Source: an uncultured Dehalococcoidia bacterium
GTDB taxonomy: Bacteria; Chloroflexota; Dehalococcoidia; Lucifugimonadales; UBA3495
Assembly: GCA_951812535.1 (NCBI GenBank)
Contig: CATOSK010000006.1
Location: forward strand, 186,001 to 250,000
DNA length: 64,000 nt
Direction of reading: 5' to 3'
A program made the position numbers and the translations under genes. Within the stretch, counting starts at the first letter, position 1. Every line of letters starts with the position of its first letter. This document shows, piece after piece, positions 1 through 10,373 of the stretch. The notes beneath the pieces are model-generated. The model did not search any database, was not told where the DNA came from, and saw only the letters and a program-made list of their open reading frames with translations.

Positions 1-1533
1 TGGCTGGTGCTAGTTCGGGGTTTCGTCAAGTTGACGATGTGATTGTACGAGACCAAGTGGGTAAGGATCCGCTCGTATCTTCCTGCAAAGAACTCGTTGA
101 TCCGGACCGGCCCATCGAACAAGTGATAGAAATTGTACGGAGCGTGCTCCTTCCGAATGCTGGTCCAGAGGAGTTGTTTGATTGGTGGATAGGCAAGTTG
201 CGGTCGGCCGGCAAGGAACAAGCGAGCCAATGGTGCGTTATTGGTGAGGTGTTGCAATCCTGGTCTATCATGGATACTGATACGGTTAAGGACCTCTTAG
301 GCCAGAAGGAGATACCGGCAACTAGGGTGATCGCAGGGCTGTTGCACTCTAATAGGCATGATGTTCTTCAAAGCGATGAAAAGTTGTTGGAAGCCGCCGT
401 TGATGCCATTCTCGCCGGGGATAGGAGTGGCTTTTCGCCGTTCGGTTCAATCCTTCAGCAATTTATGGGAGCCTTTGACTGTACATCCCGAAGTTCCCAA
501 TACCAAAGGTGGCCGGCGTCACGGAGATTGTCTCTGCTGCAATATTGGGGGGGGGCTATACGGTCAGCGGGAAGACCACCCTCGGCCAAGTTACCCTGCG
601 GCTGACCGGTGCGCGCGAGTAGTGGAGGCATTTAAGGCTGCAGCTGAGTGTCCTGTTGAGGAGTGGAACACATCTATTCAACCGTGGGATAGGGTGGTGC
701 AAGAAGGGATTCGCGAATTTGGTGAGCGAAAAGTGTTCGTTCAGCTTGCTAATCTCACAGCCGGAATCCGGTCTGCAAAGGAAAAGTTTCCAGACAGCCC
801 TAGCCTATTTGATGTTGGGCGCCCTATGGTGAGACGTGTTCGGCACGCCCGCCTGAGAGCCAACTCGTGGAAATGGTGGTCGGAGCAGCTATGGTCGGCG
901 ACTACCCCAGCCCAAGTCTGGATGGCACTCTTAGTCTTTGCCACTTGGGCTGGCCCTAGGGCGATCGAAGAGCTTGCCGAAAAATTGGACGAACTCGTAG
1001 TTGGCTTAGAAACCACGGAGTGGCATAGCCTTTATTCGGCGCTTCAAGCAGCAATTGAGGCCAACTCTGATCGGTCTTGGATAAAGCCTCCAGCGCTTCG
1101 CGTGAGCGAGTTGCCACCCGGGCTAAGTGTCCGGACAACCGCTCTCCTCGCGAAGAGGTACGGAGAGGAGGTAGTTGACCATCTGTATGAGCGTTATTTG
1201 ACTAACTATGACGGTGATGATCCGATCGTGTTCGCGATGCGAGCTGATGTTGAAGTCCGTCATTCCCTTGTAGACGAGACGAAATGGGCTAAGGCTATTG
1301 AGAGTGTGAGGATTAGTTATAGCTTGGGTTCGGTTCCTAATCGATCTTTCTACCCGCACTACGTAGACAATATTATGCTTCCGGATGCGGTCGCTAGGGC
1401 AGTGGTGGATCAGCCTCTGGAATTTCCCGGGGGCCTTGTCCGAGTAGCCGAGGCGCGGTGTCGTCAACTCGATGCAGCGAGGGTTTTGCCAGTGAGTCGA
1501 GTAGCAGAATCGGAAGGCTGGTTTACTGACTAA
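1..1533 (+). CDS. hypothetical protein, open at left window edge, apparently frameshifted (ORFs 39..605 and 358..1533)
   Basis: Long overlapping ORFs in consecutive frames with protein-like composition; a third frame around 479-615 also reads protein-like (LYIPKFPIPKVAGVTEIVSAAILGGGYTVSGKTTLGQVTLRLTGAR), suggesting two indels. Confidence 0.35.
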
Positions 1534-2117
1534 GCCCCAATCCACCGAAATGATGAGCGTCGCGGCATGCTGACGTGGTAAGAAAGTGCTCTTGTGCTTC
1601 GGGGATAATGGTTTTGGAACGACAAACCCCACCAGAACCGAGGAGCACCTTCTTTGCCGCTTCAGAACACTGGCCCGACGCCGTCCTTCGGTGGATTCGA
1701 GTAAGCGACCGGCATACAGCATCAACCTCTCGTCCCAGGACCCAGGGGTCCGCTTAACCTCGTTTTCACCGGTGCGACGCCCCAACGCGGTTCCCCAATC
1801 GGTGCACTTCGCCAACATGGCGCAGCTGGACCGCCGGGACTACCTCATGCTCGCGGATTTCGAAGCCGTGGTGGCTGGCAACAGCCCTGTTTCCGGCCCC
1901 GGCTGGAAATCCCCGCCATCCGCAGTTCAGAGGGGTGGCTGGAAACCCCGGTTCATTTCTACCCGGCAGGAAGCTATACTTTTGCACATTCCAGCCAGGG
2001 GGCAGCGGATGACCCGCCACGGTTGGGACCTAGTCCAGCCCGTCGGGCCGATAGTCAAGTGTCCGCGGATGAACCCGTCGCGTTTCGCCCCAAGCCGGAT
2101 CAGGGAGTGACGTCCCG

Positions 2118-2837
2118 TTACTCGGATCGGACGAACTCGCCAGCAAACTCGTTGGGGACTGGGTCGCGGAGGAGGCGTCCGAAAGCCAGTGAGTCGGGGA
2201 GCACGATGCCGCCTGAGAACACCATCTTCATGGCGTCTTCCACGGTAATGCTGGTCTCGAACAGGTCGTCCTCCATGACGAAGGCCATATTACCGGAGGT
2301 GGGGTTGGGCACGGTGGGGATATAGACGATGGCCATGGAATCCCCAGTCCTGGAGGCCACTGATCTGCCGGTGACAAACCCCATGGCAATCATTCCCTCG
2401 CGGGGCCACTCGAGGAAGACGACCCGGCTGAACCGGTACTGGGATCCCATGGAGGATGTGGCCTGCTGGGTTACGCCATAGATCGTTCCCACGACGGGGA
2501 GGCCGTTGAGAATCGTGATTTTAAAATTCATGGCGCTACGCCCCAGGCGTGTGCTCACGATGAGGCCGACGACATAGAAAATCACGATGAGGGCGATGAT
2601 TCCGATGCCGGGAAAGTCCCAGGGTTGTCCCGATACGAAGCCCAGGGGCCGGATGAAGCTGTCGGCCTTTTCGATGACGAACACCAGGACGCCGATGGTA
2701 ACCAGAAGCGGCACCAGTTCCATCAGGCCCCCAACCGTTCTTCTCTGGACATGGCGTTCAACCCGGCGGAACAACCCGGTCCCGCGGACATACCGGGCAT
2801 TGGTGCGGGGAAGGGGCCCTGCGGCGGTGTCAGCCAT
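2118..2837 (-). CDS. DUF502 family membrane protein
   Basis: 239 aa; two N-terminal TM segments followed by a conserved-looking PxxGTIYGxxQQ / VVFLEWPREG / PTxPNPTSG pattern typical of DUF502. Confidence 0.8.
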   Translation of the reverse strand: MADTAAGPLPRTNARYVRGTGLFRRVERHVQRRTVGGLMELVPLLVTIGVLVFVIEKADSFIRPLGFVSGQPWDFPGIGIIALIVIFYVVGLIVSTRLGRSAMNFKITILNGLPVVGTIYGVTQQATSSMGSQYRFSRVVFLEWPREGMIAMGFVTGRSVASRTGDSMAIVYIPTVPNPTSGNMAFVMEDDLFETSITVEDAMKMVFSGGIVLPDSLAFGRLLRDPVPNEFAGEFVRSE

Positions 2838-3032
2838 AGTTCACCTCCCGAATCGGCGTAGAAGCATTTCCCAGGGAACTCCGCGCCGGCAGTATCGCCG
2901 GTGCCGGAACCTGGACCAGCCACCCAACCAAATACTACAGCAGGGGACCCGAACGCACTCCGAAAAGGCCGGACTGGAAGGGAGAGGAATACGCGAGATG
3001 CGTGGGATTCGAGATGTGAGGAACCGGCCGAC

Positions 3033-3612
3033 TGAGGTGGACCCGGGATTTCGGACAGGTGGCGAAGTGAGAGTCCCGCTCCTAAACTGAGGACAGCTGT
3101 TGCTGTCGGAAGGAGCAGGAAATGTCGCAAGCACGCAGGAAGCACAGCCCGGCCTTCAAGGCCAAGGTGGCCCCCTGCCTTCGCAGGGGCAGGCCTGGAG
3201 GCGCTGAAGGGCCAGGAAACGGTGGCCCAGCTGGCCGCCAGGTATGAGGTTCCACCCGGGCCAGATTCAGGCCTGGAAGAAGACTCTTGCGGAGGGCGCC
3301 TCCGGGGTCTTCGGCAACGGCAAGGACCAGAAGGCCAGGAACGATGCCGCCCTGATCGCCCGCCTGTACCAGGAGATCGGCCAGCTGAAGGTGGAGCGGG
3401 ATTTCCTGGCGGAGAGGTCCGGTCCTTGAGTCCGGCCAGGCGGCGTCAGATGGTGGACCGGGAGCACCCGTCCCTGTCCCTGGTGCGCCAGTGCGCGCTG
3501 CTGGGGGTCAGCCGTTCCAGCCTCTACTACCATCCCCGGGCTGCCTCGGCAGAGGACCTGTCCCTGATGGGCGAGATCGACCGGCAGTACCTGAATACGC
3601 CCTTCTACTCCG
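3033..3612 (+). mobile_element. IS3-family element, 3'-truncated (orfA plus start of orfB)
   Basis: Left end TGAGGTGGACCCGGGATTTCGGACAGG matches the end of the IS3 copy at 14245-15402; orfA HTH sequence (KHSPAFKAKVA...QETVAQLAARYEV) and orfB N-terminus (SLSLVRQCALLGVSRSSLYYHPR); homology to the second copy stops near 3612. Confidence 0.85.
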
Positions 3613-4409
3613 CCCTGGCCAGGGTCCGCGCCGCAGCAGCCCGGGAGCAGCGCTCCCTGCCCGAACTCACCGAGCAGAACAACTTCCTGAACGTGGACAT
3701 CATTGTCGCCGACATGGGAGACCCCGATACCAGGGAACGCCGGAGCCCGCCCGTGGCCTACGCCCTCTTCGAGGCCTCCATCACCGCCGACCAAGGCGAC
3801 GCCCAGAGGGCGGCGGACAGAGCCCGCACCCTGGCCCAGACCATGGGCGTTCCAATCACCGCCGCGGTCATAGCCGACAGCGCGCCCGAACCGGTACTCC
3901 GGGAAGCGCACGCCACCGGCGTGAGCATTTTCCTGGCGGCCGACCGCTGATACAACACGGTCCCGACGAGGACATCGTTGGCGCGACGCTGATGACCTCC
4001 TGAACACCGCCGCTACAATCGCAGGGGCACGGCCCCCAGAACCTGAGACTGCTCTACGCCACCAGCGCCTCTGCCGGCACCATAGCCGCCACCGCCTACC
4101 TTGCCGCCATCAGCGTGGACCTGGAGATGGGCGCGTTCAGATTCGCCCTGTTCACCGCCTACATCGGGCTAATGGGTGCCCTCAGCATGGCAGCCACTAG
4201 AGGCAGAGGATTCCGTAGCTGCTCCATTACCCTGTCCCGCAGAACCAGGCGCCTCCATAGTCAATACTCCATGCCCGCGCCCCCTGCCCTGCGGGCAGCA
4301 GGTTGAAACCGGCTGATGCGCATCTACCGTCGGGGCAGCTTGAACAAGCTCCACATCCGTCAGCCTCTTTGCTGGACGCACCTACCCGGAAACAACACCT
4401 AAGGCGGGG

Positions 4410-5984
4410 TCAAGCCGGCGCAATCCAGTCGGCGGCACGTTCCCCTATCATGACAACCGTTGCATGGCTACCACCTGACCTTGTAACCCGGGGCATCACC
4501 GAGGCATCGACCACCGACAACCCCTTTACTCCCTTGACGCTGCAGTATTGATCAACAACCGCCATTGGGTCTGAATCCGGACCCATCTTGCACGTGCCGG
4601 ACACATGCCTGGCTGTTCCAACGGTTTGGCGAATATAGAGGTCCAAAGCGTCGTCGTCGGCCAGAATGTCATCCGTTGGGTGGAGCCGGTAATCGGCCAC
4701 GTCTTTATACGCATCGGATTCAAGGAATGCAATCGCCATTCGCACGCCTTCCCGCACCCGACGAATGTCGTTTGGATGCTGAAGATAGCGGTAGTTAAAG
4801 GTCGGCTGCACTGAGGGATCGGCAGACGCAAGCCTGACGTATCCTGAGCCGTCGGGCAGCCCGAGCGTGCACGAAATTCGCGCCACCCGGTCCGGAGGAA
4901 CATCACCGTTCAGGTACTTGGTCCGGAGACCGGGGACGCGCTCCGGCCGTTCGTCAACCATTGGGGTGGTCCTCAGCAACATATCATTGGCTTCGCTGGA
5001 CCCGTGGGAGGTGTAGTGTAAACAAAAGCGCGCCGCATCGGCATCAGCAGCCAGGGTCATTCCGTCTTTGACTTTAAAGGTAATCTGGGCGCTCAGGTGG
5101 TTAAATAGGTTCTGTCCTACTCCGGGAAGCTCATGAACGAGAGGTATCCCAAATTGTTGAAGTTGGTCATTGGGGCCGATTCCCGATAGCATGAGCAGGT
5201 GGGGTGACTTGATGGCCCCAGCGCTCAACACAACCCGGTCTGCTTCAACGTTGAAAATCCCGCCTCCGCTTTCTACTTCCACACCGACGGCCTTCAGATC
5301 CTTGATCAATACCTTCCTTACGAAAACCCCTCCCCTCACCGTAAGGTTAAGACGGTGGCGCATGGGATTCAGGTGAGTGATAGCAGCGCTCATCCTCCAG
5401 CCGTCCAGGTTGTTCGAGGGCCACACGCCAACGCCTGAGGGGTTCGGGCCATTGGTATCCTCGACTGTCCCATAACCCGCCTCCAAACAGGCTGCGTGGA
5501 AGGCCTTTTGGATGTCTGGCCAGGGCCCGGATTGACGACGCCTTACTGGCATCGGTCCGTTGGTTCCATGAAAATCATCCCGAATGTCGAGATCGTGCTC
5601 AGATTTTCTGAAGTAAGGGAGTACCTTGTCATAAGACCATTCATCGTTGCCCATACCAGACCAGGAGTCGAAATCCTCAGGTAACCCCCTTTGCATTGCC
5701 TGACCGTTGATGGACGACCCTCCTCCGATCACCTTGCCCTGCGCTACGTGGATCTCCCCTTGCTCCTCGGTGATCGTTCCCCGCAGGGCCCAGTTATGTT
5801 CCGAGTCTGGGGATTCTGCAAAACTTGTGTGGCCGAATTTTATCTCGTCCGGAAGATGGGCTGGATCAGGGTAATCTGGCCCGGCCTCCAGCAACAAAAC
5901 GGAGGTATTCACGTTTTCAGCCAATCTGCTGGCCAACACCGATCCAGCTGCTCCTCCACCGACGATAACAACGTCATATTTCAT
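4410..5984 (-). CDS. GMC family oxidoreductase (choline dehydrogenase-like)
   Basis: 524 aa; N-terminal FAD motif YDVVIVGGGAAGSVLASRL, GGGSSINGQ, C-terminal HVSGTCKMG...LSVVDASVMP. Confidence 0.92.
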   Translation of the reverse strand: MKYDVVIVGGGAAGSVLASRLAENVNTSVLLLEAGPDYPDPAHLPDEIKFGHTSFAESPDSEHNWALRGTITEEQGEIHVAQGKVIGGGSSINGQAMQRGLPEDFDSWSGMGNDEWSYDKVLPYFRKSEHDLDIRDDFHGTNGPMPVRRRQSGPWPDIQKAFHAACLEAGYGTVEDTNGPNPSGVGVWPSNNLDGWRMSAAITHLNPMRHRLNLTVRGGVFVRKVLIKDLKAVGVEVESGGGIFNVEADRVVLSAGAIKSPHLLMLSGIGPNDQLQQFGIPLVHELPGVGQNLFNHLSAQITFKVKDGMTLAADADAARFCLHYTSHGSSEANDMLLRTTPMVDERPERVPGLRTKYLNGDVPPDRVARISCTLGLPDGSGYVRLASADPSVQPTFNYRYLQHPNDIRRVREGVRMAIAFLESDAYKDVADYRLHPTDDILADDDALDLYIRQTVGTARHVSGTCKMGPDSDPMAVVDQYCSVKGVKGLSVVDASVMPRVTRSGGSHATVVMIGERAADWIAPA

Positions 5985-6239
5985 GGTTCCTCCTTAAATG
6001 CTTCAAATGCTTCGTCTTCTAACATAGGATTTCCCAGTTTTAACTGATTCCGCTGAGGGTAGGACGTTGTGGGATTTCTCCAATTATAAACCGGCATTCT
6101 CCATACCGGCCGACCAGATGGTTCCGAACAGGGTAGTTGGAGTGTCAACGGCGCCGCGATGGGCTAGTTCAAAAGTCGGCATAAGAGCAGGGCCAGGGTG
6201 GTCTTGGGCTGAAATGGGTGAACAATCCATCATTTGCGA

Positions 6240-6500
6240 GGAATGGGGATGCTCTAGCCGCTGGACCGGTGCCGAAAGGGACTCCACCCTTTTCCTGTTC
6301 ACCAGCTAGCGGCTGCGGGACTTCATTGATCTCAACCATCTTCTGATCCAGATCGATGAGCAACTGGACCTCGCCAAGCTGGTGGCTCCCTTGGAACACC
6401 GGTACTGCCCTGATTTCGGCCGGCCCGCCATTCATCCCGAGACAATGGTGCGGGTGTTCCTCATCTGCTCGATTTGCAACATCGCCTCCTTCCGCTGATT
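6240..6500 (+). pseudogene. IS1182/IS5-like transposase N-terminal remnant
   Basis: Reads RLRDFIDLNHLLIQIDEQLDLAKLVAPLEHRYCPDFGRPAIHPETMVRVFLICSICNIASFR* with an upstream stop; typical DUF772-like transposase N-terminus. Confidence 0.55.
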
Positions 6501-6951
6501 GTGTTCTGCCATCTCCGGGAATATTGCATATCTCTGGTTTTGCTTCCTCACCATCGACGACCCGGTTGTCAATGGCGCTGGGCTGAATCTCCAGAGCACA
6601 CAAGAGGCCAGCGGCAACGGCATCCAAGACGGGCTTCACGAAGTTCTCCACATCCAGGCTCCGGTCGGGGCCGCCGTGGAAGCCGGGGTGGAACCTGAAT
6701 GCCAGGGAGACGGCGTAGTCACCCCCAGGATCCCAGGGACCGGCACCCCGGGCTTCCTTGACCGAGGCAGTGAAGTGGGACTGGAAGGTCCACTTCCTGA
6801 CCGCATTGCTGGTGAACTCATTGATGATCTCGCCCAGCACCAGCAGGACAAGAGGATCCCGCGCCGGGGATCCGAACGCCACCGTGGGGACTTCCCAACC
6901 GCTGATATTCCGGGTCTGGTGAAACATCGGACCGCCTGAAGTGGGAATCAA
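6484..6951 (-). CDS. possible degraded RusA-like/hypothetical protein
   Basis: Minus-strand ORF contains VSLAFRFHPGFHGGPDRSLDVENFVKPVLDAVAAGLL, similar in form to the D-N-x-x-K-P/A-V-L-D motif of RusA-like proteins; remainder not recognisable. Confidence 0.25.
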
Positions 6952-7126
6952 CCTGGTTGGTTGAGTTTCTTACCAACTCCCACGCCGGTCAACCGGCAGG
7001 AGGTTCAAGGCGGCCGGCAGGTGTAGAATCCCTCCCGCTGACAGTTACCCATTGACCATGTCCTGCTCCTGCCCATAGCCTGATGTTGTCAGCAACAGCG
7101 ACTAAACCAGGATCAGGGAGCGGGGG

Positions 7127-8638
7127 ATGTCCAGGAACTACCACATCGAACGGGACGCCATCATCCTGAGATGGTACGGCGGGTACCAAGGAGCAAGGAA
7201 CCCCAGAGTCGAGGGTCCCGTCACCCCCGCCGACTGCCTGGGCATCCCCATTCCGGTCAACCTGCCGTTCATGCCCCTGGGGCACTGCCTGGCTTGGAAG
7301 TACGGGCTGAACCGGGACGGCTATGGCTACCTGACCATAAGCGGGAAGCAGGAGCTGGCCCACCGGAGAGTGTTCATCCAGACCCGGGGCGAGATCCCGG
7401 CAGGGATGCAGGTCAACCACCTCTGCAACCGGCCCTACTGCGTCCAGCCCGCCCACCTCTACGCCGGTACCAGGCAGGACAACAGGGACGACTCCCGCAT
7501 CTTCAACGACCCCGGCCTCATCAAAGCTGCCTCGGTGATGCACTTCCCCGGGAGCGGGGAAGCCAAGGACCCGCTGGTCCGGCGACTCCAGCAAAGAGGA
7601 GGGTATTGGGACATGGAGCTGTGGGAACCGGTGGAGCAGCCTCCTCAGTTGCCTCTCGAGGAGTTCACCTGCCCCAACCACGACTTCGCCATCACGATGC
7701 GGGGCGGGGAATCCAGGATATGCCGCATCTGCGAGATCTCGGAGTTCGACCAGGAGAGGGCCGATGGTGACGGGACCTGGTTGCTGGTCGCCAAGATCTG
7801 CCCCGCATCCCAGACAGTGGATCCCATCCTGGAGAAAATCGGCAACTCCGAGTTTTTTGGCGAGTCCCATCTTGAGACCAGGCGGAGGGCCTACCGCAGG
7901 GAATGCCAGTCTCTCTGGGAGGGGTCCCACAACCTCAGGAACTGCGGGTGCGTCTACTGCACCCAGGACCGTCGGACTTTCCGAGAGGCCGTTGACCCAC
8001 TGCTGACCAGGGAGGAATCGGACATCCTGGACATCTGCGACCGGATGGAGCCGCAGGTCACCGGCGCTCTCCATGATGCCTCCTCCGACATGATGGATGC
8101 GCTAGCACGGGAACAGGGTATGGGCGAGGAGCAAACGCGGGCCCTCAGGGAACACCTCAACTCCACCGCCCGCACCATCGAGAGCGACCTGGCCTACCTC
8201 CTGTACGCCCTGGGGCGGTTCCAAGACCGGGAGGAGATCCTCAAAGACCCCGGGTTCGAGATGGTCATGCTCCGGTGGGACTGCGTCAGTTTGAGGGACG
8301 AAGACGAGAAGGATGTTTTCCAAACGGTCCTTCCATCCGCGGATGAGACCGCCGAGAGGGTGGCGCTGGCCTGGGAGAGGGAAGCCGACGGGCTGATGAG
8401 GCCGTACCTGGAGACCAAGCCCGAACTCCACCAAGGCGTCGGGTTCCTGGCCAGGCTGCTGGCTAAGAAGCACATCTTCGAGCACCTGCGGTACGAGCTC
8501 CTTGGGAGGAACAGTTCCTCCGAGCAGCGGCCCCACCCTCACAGCGGGTGCGCGATCAGCATCAGGGAAACTGGACAGGTGGAGCCTTTCCCCAACGATT
8601 TCGAAGAGGGGAAGGGATACTCCCACCACCATGTTTAG
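7127..8638 (+). CDS. HNH endonuclease domain protein with uncharacterised C-terminal extension
   Basis: 503 aa; GYLTISGKQELAHRRVFIQTRGEIPAGMQVNHLCNRPYCVQPAHLYAGTRQDN is a canonical HNH_3-type motif; Cys pairs further downstream (CRICEI, CGCVYC). Confidence 0.8.
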   Translation: MSRNYHIERDAIILRWYGGYQGARNPRVEGPVTPADCLGIPIPVNLPFMPLGHCLAWKYGLNRDGYGYLTISGKQELAHRRVFIQTRGEIPAGMQVNHLCNRPYCVQPAHLYAGTRQDNRDDSRIFNDPGLIKAASVMHFPGSGEAKDPLVRRLQQRGGYWDMELWEPVEQPPQLPLEEFTCPNHDFAITMRGGESRICRICEISEFDQERADGDGTWLLVAKICPASQTVDPILEKIGNSEFFGESHLETRRRAYRRECQSLWEGSHNLRNCGCVYCTQDRRTFREAVDPLLTREESDILDICDRMEPQVTGALHDASSDMMDALAREQGMGEEQTRALREHLNSTARTIESDLAYLLYALGRFQDREEILKDPGFEMVMLRWDCVSLRDEDEKDVFQTVLPSADETAERVALAWEREADGLMRPYLETKPELHQGVGFLARLLAKKHIFEHLRYELLGRNSSSEQRPHPHSGCAISIRETGQVEPFPNDFEEGKGYSHHHV

Positions 8639-8688
8639 CGGCACGGGAGCCGCGCTCGCCACGACTACAAGAGGTTGACCACCTCCGG

Positions 8689-8811
8689 ATGCCAAAGCAA
8701 CGAGGATTCCTCAAGTCCATCGGATTGATCATCCTGGGGACCCTGGCCTTGTTCCTGGCCCCGGTGGTCTTCATGCTGCTTGCAGTGGCTATCGTCAGGC
8801 TCTTCACCTGA
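8689..8811 (+). CDS. small single-TM protein (40 aa)
   Basis: MPKQRGFLKSIGLIILGTLALFLAPVVFMLLAVAIVRLFT; hydrophobic segment, between two co-oriented genes. Confidence 0.4.
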   Translation: MPKQRGFLKSIGLIILGTLALFLAPVVFMLLAVAIVRLFT

Positions 8812-8885
8812 AAACAAACTGCAACCTGGGAGCAGACGCGGGCCTGTTCGGGGACTACCCTGGCCCGCCAAAATAGTGGGAGCGT

Positions 8886-9413
8886 GTGCCCTTGGGTCCA
8901 AAAGGAGCGGATTTGACCCCCCGACCCATCGAGAGCAGCTATTGGGTGGTTCCCGGCAAACTCCTGGCGGGCGAATACCCCAGGGACTCAGGAGAGGAGT
9001 CTTCCCTGACCAAGCTTACCCACCTCCCATAGGCCGGCGTCTCCGCCTTCATCGACCTGACCCAGGAGGGCGAGTGTTATCCCTACACCAAATGGCTCGG
9101 GGTGGAGACCCACCAGCGGTTCCCCATCGTGGACAGCTCGGTGCCGGAATCCCGGGAGTTGGCCACCGCCGTTCTGGATGCCATCGACGAGCGCATCGGC
9201 CAAGGTCGGACGGTCTACCTCCATTGCCGGTGGGGGATTGGCCGGACCGGCACCACCATCGGGTGTTGGCTGGCACGGCACGGACACACCGGCGCCAGCG
9301 CCCTGGCCCGCCTGGATGACCTGTGGCAACATTGCCCCGAGTCCAGGCATTGGGACCGCCCCGAGACCTGGGAGCAGGAACGGTACATCCTGGACTGGGG
9401 GGAACGGCGATGA
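8886..9413 (+). pseudogene. dual-specificity/protein-tyrosine phosphatase-like, interrupted by in-frame TAG at 9030-9032
   Basis: Same frame reads IESSYWVVPGKLLAGEYPRDS...LTHLP*AGVSAFIDLTQEGECYPY...VYLHCRWGIGRTGTTIGCWLARHG; HCxxGxGRTG signature present. Confidence 0.7.
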
Positions 9414-9458
9414 ACAGCATCCATCACCCGCACCATCAGGTGAGAACAGGGTCCGCAA

Positions 9459-10109
9459 TTGCTTGATTTGCAAAACGGCTACGCGGTGATCGACCTTGAG
9501 ATGGCCGGAGCGGACCCCCAAACCGGCCTCATCATCGAGATGGCGGTCGGGGTGTCCCGCCCAGAGCAGAACCTGGTCACCGAGCGGGTCCTGGTGAAGA
9601 TAGACCAGCCCATCCCAACAGTCATCGTCCGGTTGACCGGGATTACCGACCGGGACCTGGCCTCGAGCGGGATCTCCATCGACGATGCCCTGGCCTGGTT
9701 CGCGGACCGGACTGCCGGCCTCCTCCTGGTCGGGCACAACGTCCTCCAATCGGACCGGGCCTACCTGGTGGAAGCCGCCCGCCGGCACCGCCAGGCCGTC
9801 GAGGAAGGCCTGTACCCCAGGGTCGTCATCGACGAGACCCTTGACCTGCCCGCCCAACGGTTCATCGACACCCTGGGGCTTTACAAGGGTTACCTCCTGG
9901 GAGAGTACCCCCAGGCTGAAGAAAGCCACCAGAACTACGCCGATAGGGTGATCTCCCGAAAAACCCATGGGCTTCGCACCGGCCTGACGGCGGCTTGCGA
10001 AGACCTGGGCATTCCCGCTTCCCGGATCCGGGCCCATCGGGCCAGCGGGGATGTGGTACGGAACCAGATGCTGTTCGAGAAACTCTTGGACCTGAACCCG
10101 CCCGAATGA
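9459..10109 (+). CDS. DnaQ-like 3'-5' exonuclease (DEDD family)
   Basis: 216 aa; AVIDLEMAGADPQTGLIIEMAV, ITGITDRDL-like, VGHNVLQSDRAYL motifs. Confidence 0.75.
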   Translation: MLDLQNGYAVIDLEMAGADPQTGLIIEMAVGVSRPEQNLVTERVLVKIDQPIPTVIVRLTGITDRDLASSGISIDDALAWFADRTAGLLLVGHNVLQSDRAYLVEAARRHRQAVEEGLYPRVVIDETLDLPAQRFIDTLGLYKGYLLGEYPQAEESHQNYADRVISRKTHGLRTGLTAACEDLGIPASRIRAHRASGDVVRNQMLFEKLLDLNPPE

Positions 10110-10147
10110 GCTGCTGAAAGGGTGCTAGGCTGTCAGAAGGCACGCCC

Positions 10148-10368
10148 TCATCCTTCTTTGCCAGCATCCGCCAGAACGCCCAGATCCAGCCAACCGTAGG
10201 ACACCTCCGGCAGGGAGACCCCACCTATCTGGATCTGACGTTCCCGAACGTATTGGCCCCCCAGGACTCCATAGAACCGGCGGGCCGGATGGTTTTTCGC
10301 CAGGACCCAGATGATCATGGGGTTCATCCCCGCCCCGAATAGCCACCGGGCAGTCGCCACCGTGAGCT
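10148..10368 (-). pseudogene. GNAT acetyltransferase C-terminal fragment cut by IS
   Basis: NPMIIWVLAKNHPARRFYGVLGGQYVRERQIQIGGVSLPEVSYGW is the classical GNAT C-terminus; upstream part replaced by the IS starting at 10374. Confidence 0.7.
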
Positions 10369-10373
10369 CTAAG

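Noticed and set aside
1586-2110. Overlapping ORFs at 1586..2110 (+) and 1123..1818 (-)
   Set aside because: No recognisable domain, no RBS support and conflicting frames; likely noncoding.
3610-3950. ORF 3222..3950 as a novel fused transposase/stress protein
   Set aside because: It is a chance read-through from truncated IS3 orfB into unrelated downstream sequence; the tail is only a hypothetical fragment.
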